Positions 35,701 through 47,844 are shown, counted from the first letter of the stretch. The stretch: DNA of 64,000 nt from Aselliscus stoliczkanus (GCA_033961575.1 CM066729.1:30228501-30292500), one strand, 5' to 3'. Made by a program: numbers and translations. Notes: generated by a model from the letters alone, not told the origin.

Positions 35701-36498
35701 AAATTGGATTCGCAGGAGCTTTGAATATGAGGAACTGAGAATCTGTATAATATAATCTGCCATGAAATTACAGGTCGAACCAGCGTCATTTTGGTAATAA
35801 TGTTTGTATAATTCCCTGGAAGAAGTAAGCAGAATAGTCATATATACCCAGCATAGGTGAGGAAAGAGGTTGTTCTGCTTTACCACAGTGAACTTTGCTT
35901 TCTGTGCTTCTGTTTTAAAGTAATAGGTACATACTATAGCAACCTACTTATAACATGCAACGTATCTTTTATATTTCATAATTATCTCATACATATATAC
36001 TAATAATTTGCTTAGAAATCCTTCAAGATTGCAAATGATGGTATACAAATTTTTTTTTAAATACTATTTGAAAAGTCATTGGGTAATCTACACAAAACCT
36101 TTCATTTTTTTTGTTTATGTTCTCCAAGGATTACCTCTAGTATTCTAAAATATAACACAATTTTAAAACTGAAGCAAGATTTGAAGTGGCTCTTTTGAGG
36201 AGCAATAAGATTAAAATGGCAAAACAAATTTAATTATGTAAGCAATTCTTCTCTTTCACAAACCTGAAAGAAAAGCAAATTGGTATTTGAGAAATTTTCT
36301 TTGTCTAATAAATAGCCTCACTTTTCAATAATGCCAATGACCCCAGTTTAATTAGGTGCAATTAATTTTGTGGAAGCGAAATTTGACATCTTGCTAGAGG
36401 CATAACCAGCTGTACCCTGCCTTATGAATTTTTTTTTTTAATCACCAATGAGAATTCATTGTCAGAGCTATTGCAAAAGGGTGGGAGGCACGAAGAAA

Positions 36499-36547
36499 AT
36501 GGCCACAGGGCTCCATTTTATATTTAAAAATGGCTCCTGTGGCCAGC
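36499..36547. other. Imperfect inverted repeat (hairpin-forming)
   Basis: TGGCCACAGGGCTCCATTTT (from 36500) and AAAATGGCTCCTGTGGCCA (to 36544) are nearly reverse complements: ten exact base pairs at the outer end, a small mismatch or bulge of G/A/CT, then CATTTT pairing, and a loop of only about 6-8 nt. It lies in an unremarkable intron with no recognised repeat at that point. It could be a small palindromic DNA element, a structured RNA or chance; I do not assign a function. Confidence 0.6.
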
Positions 36548-38479
36548 TGAATGTTTAATTAAAAGAGCTTCTAGGAATGATTTTTCATTGGTGCACCATC
36601 TTTGACAAGTTATTGTTACTTTATTACTGCAATTTGCACTCCCTTTGGACAGTGCACCCACACGCGTGTCTGGACATACACACTTCATATGAAGACTGGA
36701 CTCCTTTGAGAGTTTACAAAAACATTCACTGCTGCTAGAAAACACCCTCACTGACTTCAGGGGAGCTGTGTCATCTGGAAGTTGAATCCTCTTGTTCAAC
36801 CTTCTGAAGTGTTCTGTGCCCCTACGGTTATTCTCGTTCAGATTATCCCATGCATTAAAAACCCACAGAACATATTTCCCCAAAAAATCCACTGCCAATT
36901 AAATGGTGACACATGCCTCTTAACACTTATAATTTGTATTTTAGTTATTGTAAAAAAGTCCTTTTAGGCTTATTTGAATATGCACTTTTATCGCACAAGT
37001 CTTTTGTACACACACAAAAAAGAAAAAGGTGAAATTGGTTGGTTAAGGTTGTCTGAAACCCTTTTCACAAATGGAGTCCAATTCTCCGTTTAACGACTTT
37101 CCCTCAGAGTTGTCAGTCTTTGCTTTTCCCCACAGTGTCCCCCTGTGTGTCTCCAGGCGATTCTTCCTTGCATCACCTTCTTAGCCACTGTCCCCATCTG
37201 CAAATTTTGGTCCTGAAGCTTTGTTGTTCTGATCAGAAGGCACGAACAGTCAAATACCAGAGCTGGCCTCTTCCTCAGTGGTCCTTAACTGGCTTGTTGG
37301 CCAACAGCGTTATAGTTCAGTGGAGCAGTCCTGCCACCAGCAGCCTGGGTACGGAGATTGTGAGGCACACTCCAATGTTAACACTTTGTAAGCGGCATAA
37401 AAAGCTATATGACGAGTTTACTCGTTTCCCGCAAAAAATGTGTTAAGGACATCAAAGAAGTCTACTTTCGGATTCCCCTTCTCTCTGGAGAGCTTTTCTC
37501 TTGCGCTTTACAATGAAACTGTACTGCTTAAACAATAAATAAATAAATTAATTAATTAATTAATTAAATAAGGCAAACTATGCATAACCACACTTTATAG
37601 AATCAATGCAATTCACTAGATCTACTGCATTCTTTTTAATGACTGCATAGATCAGATTAACACAAATTAAATCATGAAAGGGTATCTTTGAGATAAAGCT
37701 TACTATGGAACCAAGCCTAAATAACAGCCCCAACATTTTTTTAAACATGAACGCAAAAAGTGGTGAAAGCAATAGTAATTCAGTGATCAAGAGATTAAAA
37801 GAATTTGCCATTTTCATAAAATCCAGGCATACAAAAATATATACAGACACTGACCCTCTCTAATTGCTATAATTTTATCCCAGCCACTTGAACATTGTCC
37901 CAGCTCTGGAAGGGGACAAGCGTTTCTTCAGCTCCAACAGCTGAAATTCGTGAGCAGTTCAGGCAGATACAAGTTTAAACTCTGTCTGGGCTGAGCAGAA
38001 TAAATAGGCTGGCTTTAAAAATACAGTTCAATGTATATCAATTACTTTAGAATCTATAATCGACTGCAGGTTCAAGGAGGAAAATCAGATTGAACTTGGG
38101 ATGTCAACATTTGAATCAAAAAGTCCATCCACAGAAATGTTCACTTATAAGAAAAGGTGTTTCTTGCTGCCCTCCAAGAGGATCTCCTACCACCCCAGCA
38201 CCCTGCCAGAAACAGAAGCCCAGCCTGACTCATATGTGAGTCATGGTCCCTGCATAGACACCATCTGAGTCAGACACACGCCATCCTCTTCCATCTGTCA
38301 AACACTTAATCCTACTCACCTTTTCTCCAACACATAAGCGCTGATCAGCTCTCCCATTTTCTCTCCTTTTCCTTTTTTAATTCCTGCTAAATGCCCACAC
38401 ATGGCAACTCAGAGGCACTCAAGAGAAAATTCAATTTCTTCCACCAAAAAATTTTTAGGTATTATTTCCTGCTACCTTT

Positions 38480-38690
38480 TCTGTGCATAGCGCTCCATAT
38501 TTTTGTTTACAAAGCTGACATCATACTATAACTACTGTTTTATAGCCTTTTTTCCCCACTTACTATATCAGGAATTTTTGCCCGTATTCATAATTGTTCT
38601 ATCATATATATTTTTACTAGCTGCATAATGGTCCATCATATATGTCACCAAAATATACTTAATGAATCTCTTAAGGTGCCCTGGCCTCTC
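38480..38690. repeat. L1M-type LINE relic
   Basis: 'cagcgctccatatttttg...' and '...actagctgcataatggtccatcatatatgtcaccaaaatatactta' resemble the old L1 stretch with 'tggctgcatagtattccattgt'. Weak. Confidence 0.5.
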
Positions 38691-38860
38691 AAAACACTCT
38701 CTAGTCCTAGACTAAAATACCAGTTTTGTAACCTTGTATAATTTAACTTCTTAGCCTTAGTTTTCTCATATGTAAAATGGAGGTCATAATATTTTATATA
38801 TATCTGAGGATAGGTAAATATATAAAGTGCCTAGCACATAGTAGATGATCAAAAATGGTC
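38690..38860 (+). repeat. MIR SINE fragment
   Basis: 'gttttgtaaccttgtataatttaacttcttagccttagttttctcatatgtaaaatggaggtcataatattt' then 'aagtgcctagcacatagtagatgatcaaaaatgg' is a recognisable MIR 3' part. Confidence 0.8.
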
Positions 38861-41149
38861 ACTCTTTTTAAATTTCAGAATGTAGATTGCTTACAAATCA
38901 TTAGGCTTTAATGAAGATGAAAGTAAACCACACTTGACGCCTAGGAGAGATGGCTGTTTTATTCCATCATTTTTCCAATATAAGAAGAAGCCTCATTCTG
39001 GTCTTCAGTTCATGCTAGAAAATAGTTCTGGTGAAAATGCATTTTCTCCAATGTTAAGATCCTATAATTACAAATTTAGTTACATGTAAGCGGTTATTAG
39101 TGAAGGAACCGGACACTGATGTGGAATTAGACCCAGCAGCTGCCGGAGGAATGCAAGTATTTATAGTTCTCCAGGGAATCAGGTTAGGACACAGAGGCTG
39201 ATGCTTCACCAAAGAAAAGCTGGGAAATGCTAATTCCCCTCTTCCGTCAGTTTTTTATGTAGTAAGAAGATTCTGTGGCCATGTGGTGTTAGATGCCTAC
39301 CAGTCATCATGTGAACATGTATAGATGGACAGATCCAGACCTAGCCTTAGGAAAGGGAGCAGAAAAAGAGAGTATGTGTAGGGTTAGGAGGAGAAAACCT
39401 AGGGAGGGCACCTGTGAAGCTGCTGTCCTCAAATTCTGCTGAGGAAACCAAATGCCTCAATACTGTAAGATGTATGGTCGGGACAAGCCATAAAGAGACA
39501 TAACACTCCCCTTCCCCCAACTCCTCATAGTTTAAAACCACCCTTAACTTCTCTGGGCACACAACTGCTGGAGGGCTGGCTTTCCATCCTTCCCCTGCGT
39601 TTATTCCCACCACCTCCAATTCACCAGGACCTCCTTTCTTCTGCTTTTCCCTTCTCATTCACTCTTCATGGATGACACCTTGCTAATTAATGTCCAGGTA
39701 GTAAAAGTATTTATTTTCTCACATATAAGATAGGGAATGTCTGCTGAGTGTTTTGTTTTGTTTTGTTTTGTTTGTTATAGAGCTCTTCCAATGCTCTATA
39801 TAGACCTGTTTGCCATATATATTTCTATACATTTCTGTTTATACACTGTGATTTGATTATCCAAGCACTGGTACCTGTTAGAAGACCTGGTTTCTATTAT
39901 TCTTGGTTCAACTACTAATATGCATCCACTTAATATAAGAGTCGTGAATTATCAAATGCCTTTAGGGGCCAGCAAGAAAAACAGATGAGTGAAGTTGCCC
40001 AGATAAAAGGCAATAGGTGGGATTGTGCCCTGGCTAGAGGGTACAGCAGCTGCTCAGCACTGGCGTATTGGTGCCTGCAGTTTGCAGAGATGTTATTGCC
40101 TGATCATCAAATGAATGAGAGGATAGACAGTTAAACATTCCTCTTCTCTCTAATATAGGTATAAATATCCTTGATTGGTCTTCTGTGTGTGTGAGATGAT
40201 AAATGTTGAACCACAATATTCTCACCTGTTATATGAATATGACTCCTTTTAAAAAGTCCAATTATCATCCCAAGCATCACACAGCCCATAGCAAAGAAAG
40301 TTAACACAATCCCACTAAAGTAAAATAAGAAATAGCAGTGTGTTTTCATAACACAATTTTGCCTTTCCTTTTTTTTTTTAATAGTAATAGGTATTTCTGT
40401 AACTCTCATGGTAAATGTCAATATGCAACAATCAGCAGAAAAATATGAAGAGGAAGGGGCATGGTTTACAGGATAGAAAAATATGTTACAATTTTTCAAC
40501 CCACCTCAGATGGCATAGAGACACCATCACACATGTGCTACATCTAGAACTTATCTGAACCTCGGTTGTTCTCACATTCGTTCTTCATGACAAATCCTTA
40601 GAAAAATGAAATGTGTTTACAGCTACCCCTGAGTAATTACAACCCACATTTTATGTTCCTTCCCCTTTGAAATGTTCATGAAACAGAAAAAGATATAGTG
40701 TAAAAATATGGTTGATTATTCATTATAAAGAAAGTCTTTGAATAATGCATCAACGACCATTAAAATAAATGGAAAGAATATATTTTAACAGCCCATTTTA
40801 ACAGCCCATTCAGAAACTCGTTGGGGATATTGCATAATGAATGGCACAGCAGGGCCCGTGGTTCTAACAGTCATGCTGGTTATGGACAGACAATGAGCAA
40901 GGCATGTCTGAAACCCATAGGCATATGGGAAGCTCCTTCTCACTGCATTTCTTAAGGAAACCATACAATTGTCTTGCTATATTATAAGCAACCACAGGAG
41001 GTGTCTGCCCTTCAAAATTATATTGCCATCACAGGCAAGATCTAATCAATCCAACCCTAACGTTCTGTGTAATATGGGGGAAAGGCCACTGGATTCCAAA
41101 ACCTGAGGTCCAGCCTGTAGCCTCTTGCTTTGTGACTTTGTACCTATTA

Positions 41150-41660
41150 CCTGTTGCGACAGTGTTGATGTGTAATAAAAACCCACCCACTTCAGTGGCA
41201 TACAACGGTCAGCACTGAACTCTGCTTAGAAGCCTTTCTAGATCGGATGAGCGGTTCTGCTAATCAGAGCTGGGCTCACATGGGCTCACCGTGTGTCTGA
41301 GGTCAGCTACCGGGTTGGTGAGGTCCCACGGCTGCTCTTGGCTGAGCTCTGTCATGTGTCCCCAGCTTCAGTTGGGACAGCTGCTGCCCGAGCTCTGTGC
41401 TACGGAGTGACTCACCCGCCAGCAGCCGAGCCTGGACTTGTTCTTGGGGGGGGGGGGGGGGCGGGTCACAGGGTTCCCTGACAGGAGACTTGGCACTGGA
41501 ACAGAGTCACTTCTTCTGCATCCTGTTGGCCAAGACAAGTCAGGAGTCCCGCCCAGGGGTAAGGAAATAGACTCCACCTCTTGATGGAAGAAGCTGAAAA
41601 GTCCACTACAAAGGAAGCAGATACCAAGAGGGGAAGAATTGGGCTGTCACAGGTTTGGCA
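41150..41660. repeat. Unclassified interspersed repeat with a 16-G run
   Basis: 'aataaaaacccacccacttcagtggcatacaacggtc', 'tgagcggttctgctaatcagagctgggctcacatgggctcac' and 'aaatagactccacctcttgatggaagaagctgaaaagtcc' are familiar wording of a common mammalian repeat, but I cannot name it with confidence. A homopolymer of 16 G at 41446-41461 followed by CGGG lies inside. The 62-codon open frame at 41293 is a by-product. Confidence 0.5.
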
Positions 41661-44079
41661 CAACTCATGTGACTTTTCTGAGTAACCGTTACCGTACCTG
41701 TAGTCCACAGGGCGTTTGTTCAGCCCAAGGAGAGATTGTAAGTGAACATACTTTTAAACTCAAATTCAGTGCACCATTTCAAGTGAAGTGAACTAAGGGA
41801 TAGTGCAGGGGGTAAAACCAAAGAATTTTAAACATTTATATGAAGATGCTGGTGGTCCAAGGTGATACTGGGAGATTTCCATTTCTAAAATCAGAAAACA
41901 CCAGATAGTTCTGGGGTTCAGAGCTGGCATCACACCAGCGCAGTCACAGCACCACATCCAAGGCCAAGGACAAAGGCCAATTCCCAATGGCTGCTGCACC
42001 ACTAGAAGTCACAGTGCCCTTTAGGACCATCATATTGTATGTCTCAGGAAATAAACTAGTCTTCTTGTCCTTGTATTTTGAAAAAAAGACATCTTTATAC
42101 CAAATCGTATTACCACTTGGCTTAAGTTTTTGAGATATCCTCTTAATAGTTAAGAATGTTTTATCTCTGCCCTCCTCTCAGTTCTGTGCATGTTTTAGTT
42201 AATACCCCTGGTAACAGCCGTTGGAGATCAGCACAAGCGTTTTCTAACTAAGTCTTCCTCACTGTAAATGCCAAGGAGATGCTGTGGCTGAACAAACAGC
42301 CTCTCGACTCTGGCCTTCCCACTCCTGGCCAACAGGCACTGTCACTCAGAAAGGCACTTCCGTTCACACTGGGATGTCCTGGAGACAGTCTTTACCTTTC
42401 ATTTTTCTGAGCATTCTCCATCCAAAGCACCCTCCTTCTAAACCCTCGGGGCTTCCTGTCAATAGCTCTGGGCAGCAGCATGGTTTTTCATTTTTGCATA
42501 AGGAGAGGAGGTTGCTGGGAGAACCAGGACTCAAACGTGTCAGAACTAAAATCCACCAACCCTGCAGATACACATCAAGCAGCCTTTTTGGAGGCAACTC
42601 TGCTAAATGCCATTTGAAATACCAAGTAACCTTGACTTGGAGACCTTAAATTATGTTGCTAATTAACATGATGAGGGTTATGTTGTGTTTTCACCTCAGA
42701 TTGTGCTGGAGAGACCTGGACACGTGAGACACCCCCCCCCCCACCCTGCAGCCTGGATTTTGAAAGACTGTGTATGCATTGCCCTGTGAGGGACAGAGGC
42801 CAGGGACTTCCAGGCTGCAGGAGTGAGCCTCAGCGCAGCCATGCCTCCCCAGGGCAGGAAGGGGCCCGGACAGGGGCTAGCTCACTTGACCCTGTGACGC
42901 ACAGGCCTTGTGGGCAGCACCTGATGGCCCTGCTCACCCCGCAGCCAGGCTGCTGCCTGAGTTGAGTCTCCCCAAAGCCGCCTTCATCTTTAAAACCCAC
43001 TTAAAGGCTAAAGGCAAACAAATCCTTTTTGAAACCTGAGTCCGTTGTAAGATGTCTTTGCAAAAATCCCCTCTGAACCATTAGCTGTTATGTCATATAA
43101 TTTCCTTTTCCTGAGAGTAACATTCTTGGTGATTACTGCTATAAGGAATTATAAGTCTCACCCTGTAAGAAGCTCTGTTCAGTTTCCCACGGTGATAATG
43201 TGGTACTAAGGCGATTTTCTGAATTTCTACCTGAGGTGTTTTTCTTTTTCATTTCACTCTGACTACCAAATCCTCACACACACTTTTTTTTCCCCTCTGC
43301 CTTTCGTGAGTTAGAAACGCTCCATGGGATGGTTGATTTAGGTCTGAGCTGAGCCTGAGCACAAAGCTCAGTTTGGGGGCAGAACAACAAATTTATGACT
43401 GAACTTTCCTCAGAATATATATCTTTGGACGTTTTAAATCTTATTTTGTAATAGTATCATGGGTTATTCTATTTTTTTACATCTGTGTGTCCAGTGGCCA
43501 GACACTTCAAGACTTGAGCTATTCAATAAATAGAAAATGCTACATAATCTTAGATTCAAATTAGGTTTAATTTAAAATATGTCTTTTTATTTTAAAAGAT
43601 GACTTTAAGATACATTTGTTTTTAGTTGATAGTTTTATTTCCCATTATCTTCCAACTCATAGACCTTGAGTTATATTATTCATATTGGGTTGATGTTGGG
43701 TGTTTTTGCTTTTGTGTTTCGAACAACCACAGATAATAAATTTTAAAACTTAATTTGTGTGGGATCAAACGGTGACCTGAACTTATTAGATTTCTCCAGA
43801 AAAATAATTCCAGTGAAAGAAAGTTAAAAGGAGACAGATACCGGCTCAGTAAAAGTCCAGGCTGCCTTGTTAAAGACAGCTCAAGGATGCTTTCTCAGAA
43901 ACCTGAGTGTGCACCAGGGAATTGCTGTGACCAGGTGAGCTATTCAAGTACGTCACTTTAGAGGTCCCTTTACACACATCCTGTGTTCCTTTGTCTAGGC
44001 CTTCAGGAAGTAGAGAAAGGAGGATAATGAACTAGGTCCAGCTCTGAGCTAACCCTTTTTGTCCTTCTACAAAACACTG

Positions 44080-44260
44080 AATTATTCACCCCATTTTACA
44101 GATGAGGAAACTGAGGGTCATAGAGCACTATGCCTAGACAAAGACATGAATCCTACTGACTTCAAACACCCTGAGCAGAGCCTGTGGCCTTCTGTGCCCA
44201 GCCCTGGGCCCTGCTCTCCTGCCTGCACAGGTCAGGCAGAACAGAACTGGGCCTGCTGAG
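44080..44260 (-). repeat. MIR SINE fragment
   Basis: 'ccccattttacagatgaggaaactgaggg' near the start with 'cagcctgtggccttctg' later is the reverse-orientation MIR core. Confidence 0.7.
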
Positions 44261-45264
44261 GGGAAAGGCAGCGTTTCCTTAATGGGGAAATGAGCTGGCA
44301 CTTTCAGTAATTCTAGATGTGAACAATAGGTGGCAGTACATACACATAACAATGATGGTGCCTGTGTGAAATCGGTAGATTTTCTGGGTTCTGTCATTTT
44401 CAAAGAATCACGTTGTATGAGTCATCTGAGCAATTTGTACAGAGCACCCCTACCTATCAAAATTAAAAAGCCGTAAATACAAATGTCAACTATCAGAGGA
44501 GTTCTTTGCATTCTCCCTGTGACAGGAATAAGGTGTGAGCAAGCCCCCCCCCCCCGCCCCCCAAACCTGACTTAGGCAAGCTCCCTTATGATCCCCTGCT
44601 GCTGAGAAGCCTCCTGTTGCCTTTTCTTTCTCTCCTGGTACACACAGACTGGCGCTACTGGCGGTGCGTAAGAAAATTGCTTGTTTAAAAACTCTCCATC
44701 ACCAAACATTTGTGAAATGTGTTCAACTTCAAAAGAAGGTTAGGGCACAGAATTGGGTCCTCTGTCTGGCCTAGTGTGTAACAAGGATACAGCGGGTGAC
44801 CCTTTGCGACCATACTGCCAGCATCATCACCCCTGAAGCTTCAGTATTTGCCACAAACATGATAAGTTCCCAAGAAACCCACCTCTGAGGCCCTGTGTGC
44901 GTGAGGCAGTCTGTAGAAACTCAGTGTGTTCCAAGGTTGTGCCTTTCTGACTAGGTCTGGGGTTTCCTTAAGTTTCTCGAAGGTGGACCTGTGGTGTGTG
45001 TTTTCCTTAATGACATAAATGAGCTCCTTCGGTTGGCTTTTGGCCATGCCTTAAATAAAATTTTCCTTCAGATGACTCTATTTTGGGGGAGTGGGGGGGT
45101 GGGTGAAGGAGTCTTCAGAGGGCTGTGATCCTGAGATGCTGGCTCTAGTGAGCTTCCTTCGGTTGTCCCCATGGGCAAGGACACTAGCTGACACCATGCA
45201 GCGTTATTTGGCTGAGGACCCCATTCATATCTTCATCGACAGGAATGTAAACGCAATGACTCAA

Positions 45265-45340
45265 CACATTTTTATTGGGCACCGACTATGCATTTGGTAT
45301 TGTGCTGGGTGCTGTAATAGGTGGCCTTAAATTATTTTTC
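45265..45340 (-). repeat. L2/MIR 3' end
   Basis: 'caacacatttttattgggcaccgactatgcatttggtattgtgctgggtgctgt' is the reverse complement of the usual 'tgcctggcacatagtaggcactcaataaat' type 3' end. Confidence 0.55.
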
Positions 45341-45585
45341 ACTTACCATGAAATTAGTGTGGAAAAAACGAATATGATATTAATCAAAGTTATTATTTCA
45401 TCATTTAGCCAGTTGTCATTGTTTTTCCCTGGTGGAAGTTATCATTTAGGAGTTAAGAGTAACATTGGTCATTCACTTCTCCACGTGAAGAAATACTTTT
45501 TATTAGCAACACCAGGCAGTTGTATTGGGGGCGGCCAGATAACAAACAGCTGAGTGGAATCAGTGCCCTGTTTGCTTCTGCCCAG

Positions 45586-45703
45586 CCTGCAGAGCGGAAT
45601 GAACCTGCAGATATGCTTTGTCAACGACAGCGGCAGTGACAAAGACAGCGATGCCGATGACAGTAAGACCGAAACCAGCCTGGACACCCCCCTGTCGCCC
45701 ATG
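45586..45703 (+). CDS. SCHIP1: SCHIP1 coding exon (acidic serine cluster)
   Basis: Acceptor TGCCCAG|CCTGCAG and donor ATG|GTGAGT, 118 nt. It completes the split Arg codon (CG|C) and encodes residues 50-89 of the 244-aa form, including [20 protein letters not shown] and ending LDTPLSPM. The [17 protein letters not shown] run is a dense set of serines and threonines with acidic residues at +1 to +3, typical casein kinase 2 targets. In the IQCJ-SCHIP1 form CK2 phosphorylation is known to govern binding to ankyrin G. It leaves phase 0 for the next exon. No frameshift or stop is seen. Confidence 0.96.
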
Positions 45704-46039
45704 GTGAGTCCAAAAGCTGCCCCTGAAGCCCAGTGTGCATGCTTTCTTGCTCATTTCGCTTCTTTTCTGTTGGCTATTGAGCTAACATGGCAGAGATTTA
45801 AAAAGAGAAGTGTCTCTGCATTTTTTTAGCATAGCCTGCTCCTAAAATTTGACAGTGATCGAAAAATCAAAACTGTGATATGGCAGGGATGCATAAGCTC
45901 TGTTCACATTAGCAGCTACTTTCATATTAAACCATAAGAGAAATCACCTGTGCCCTAAAAAATTCTAAAGGAAAATATGGTAAATACCAATCCTTCCCCA
46001 CTGAGTTTAGATATATGAGCATAGACTAGTAGTAGGACA

Positions 46040-46149
46040 TTTTTTTTTTTTTTTTGAGGGCAGTGCACTGGCCCTTCACACGTGGGACCCAAACTGGGGC
46101 CGCTGGCTTCCCAAGCCAGCTCCCAACCACTGCACCACCTGGCCGGCCC
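46040..46149 (-). mobile_element. Short tRNA-head SINE
   Basis: Minus-strand start GGGCCGGCCAGGTGGTGCAG, end at CAGTGCACTGCCCTC plus an A-run (the T-run from 46040). A perfect 9-bp duplication AGTAGGACA flanks it (46031-46039 and 46150-46158). It lies within the 1.07-kb intron between the acidic-cluster exon and the next exon. Confidence 0.9.
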
Positions 46150-46771
46150 AGTAGGACACCTTTTAAAAGGCAGGGGATGGGGCCAGGGCCGATGGGAAGG
46201 CTAGTGTGTAGAGGGTTTGCTCAGAGAAACCAGTAAGATAATGTGTAGATGGCATCTCTTAGTCATTCCTGGCACACATATTCTAAAAGATAGCTTACTG
46301 ATCATGGGTGCTTGTTGCCGGAATTCTTTGTGCTCTGAGAGGTCTACCTAACACCTTTCTCACTAACCAGTTGTGTTTTCTTACCAAGGAAACTGTGTTG
46401 GTCCTTGGATACCAGAGATCCTGTCCACTCCAGAAAGCAACACACCACCTCTGCTCTGGGTTAAATATTTTGCTGTGTCTGGTCACTTTGGCAAAGTTTT
46501 GAGACTAAAAAATGAAAGAAATGTCTCAAGTTTGTCATAAATCTATTCTCCTATTATTTTTTTAATGCTATTCTTTATGCTAACATCAGAGTCTATTATT
46601 GACACTGAGAAAATAAGCTCCCTTTTTAAATGTGACTTGAAGTTGGTGCAGAGGCGAGATGAGTTGATGGAGGGAACTCTGGAAGCAGGCTCAGGGAATG
46701 CTGTATGTAGCCCCTCCCCCGAGATGGTACCCGGCATGGAGAGCTCAAGGCGCCTCTTTTTCCCTTCGCAG

Positions 46772-46969
46772 AGCAAACAGAGTTCTTCCTATTCCGACAG
46801 AGACACTACTGAAGAGGAATCTGAATCCATAGATGATATGGATTTCCTCACAAGGCAAAAGAAATTACAAGCTGAAGCCAAAATGGCCCTCGCCATGGCC
46901 AAGCCAATGGCCAAAATGCAAGTAGAAGTGGAAAAACAGAACAGGAAAAAGTCTCCCGTCGCTGATCTC
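46772..46969 (+). CDS. SCHIP1: SCHIP1 coding exon (acidic + basic/methionine-alanine helix)
   Basis: Acceptor TTCGCAG|AGCAAAC and donor CTC|GTAAGC, 198 nt, phase 0 at both ends, 66 codons (residues 90-155 of the 244-aa form). It starts [20 protein letters not shown], a second serine/acidic block suitable for CK2. It then gives a basic-alanine-methionine helix of the pattern [25 protein letters not shown], ending KKSPVADL. The helical stretch is predicted amphipathic and leads towards the C-terminal coiled coil. The open frame extends left into the intron by chance; the splice acceptor and the neighbours' phase fix the true start. Confidence 0.96.
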
Positions 46970-47329
46970 GTAAGCAGCAAATGCTGAAATGCAAGCGAGT
47001 GTTTGGTGGCTGCAAACAGTTGACGCGTCCCAAGTCCTTTACCAGAATTATGCAAACTTGGGTTTCTCCAAGGCAGTTTATGAAAAGTACTGTCATTGAG
47101 AAATATTTAAGTTTGTTTCTTTTTCCTTTCTACTGAATCACGGAAAGATACATAAGCAACAGATTTCACAAAAGTAAACTTTGCTCTTGATTCATATCTA
47201 CTGTTTCTTAGGAGCAATATTAGCTATCATGGGAATATTTAAAGTTCTTTAAAGCGATTTCAGTTTAAGAAGCTACTAGTTGTGGCAAACTCACTATCAC
47301 TATAGCCCTGTTTCAACGAAGACCATATA

Positions 47330-47560
47330 ACATAATGGATAAGAGCCCTGCACTTTGGATTTTAAGTCTAGCTCTGCTCCTGACCTGCTGTGGGGCTCTG
47401 AGCAAGTTACAGAAGTCTCAGTTTTCTCATCTGTGAAATGGGAATAGCAAGAACACCTATGTCAGAGCACAATAGTGAGAATTCAGTGAACAGAGTATTC
47501 AACGCATGTAGCACAATGCTTGTAGCATGGTATAAAGTAATAAATAGCTGATATTATGAA
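47330..47560 (+). repeat. MIR SINE
   Basis: 'ataatggataagagccctgcactttggattttaagtctagctctgctcctgacctgctgtggggctctgagcaagttac' followed by 'agttttctcatctgtgaaatgggaatagc' and 'tagcacaatgcttgtagcatgg' is a near full-length MIR. Confidence 0.85.
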
Positions 47561-47844
47561 TTTTATCCATGCCATTGATATTACTTGTGGGTATAATAAT
47601 TGACTCACAGTTGTCACAGCGTGTGTTAGGAACCAGTCCAAAAGCTTTTGATTTGAGTAGTGTAGCATTTGAGGCCAGTAGTGTTTTAGACAATGTGGTG
47701 TGTGGGGCCTCACATTGGGAAAGTCAGGCTGGGAAAGCTTTTAAGGCCAGACGTGAATTGAAGTGGGTGAATGAGGGTGGGTCTTATGTTCAGTGTACTT
47801 GCTGCTCACTTCATCCCTCCATTTCTTTCCCTCCTTACCTTCAG

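Larger units (their letters stand above)
29485..45585. other. SCHIP1: SCHIP1 intron (16.1 kb)
   Basis: Contains an MER5-like element (30113-30280), a MIR-like stretch (30890-31080), a (CA)n run (31182-31225), L1M-type relics (31690-32330, 38480-38690), L2-like (32440-32780), a MIR (38690-38860), an unclassified repeat (41150-41660) and a MIR (44080-44260). The stretches 33400-36280, 36960-38470, 38870-41140 and 41670-44060 show no recognisable repeat or exon apart from homopolymer runs and the palindromic motif near 37410. 36290-36640 looks unusually ordered (see findings). Confidence 0.7.

Noticed and set aside
37120..37446. 108-aa open frame
   Set aside because: No family resemblance, no splice sites or Kozak support, in intron; kept only the palindrome as an observation.
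42284..42649. 121-aa open frame and antisense 77-aa frame
   Set aside because: No splice-site pair, no recognisable domain, intron position; likely chance in moderately GC-rich DNA.
45704..45829. Read-through of the 45586-45703 exon into the intron (91-aa frame)
   Set aside because: A strong GTGAGT donor follows the exon; the extension has no homology. An alternative 3' end was considered but there is no AATAAA soon after.
46565..46771. 140-aa open frame extending left of the SCHIP1 exon at 46772
   Set aside because: The TTCGCAG acceptor and phase-0 join with the previous exon fix the exon start at 46772; the left part is intron.
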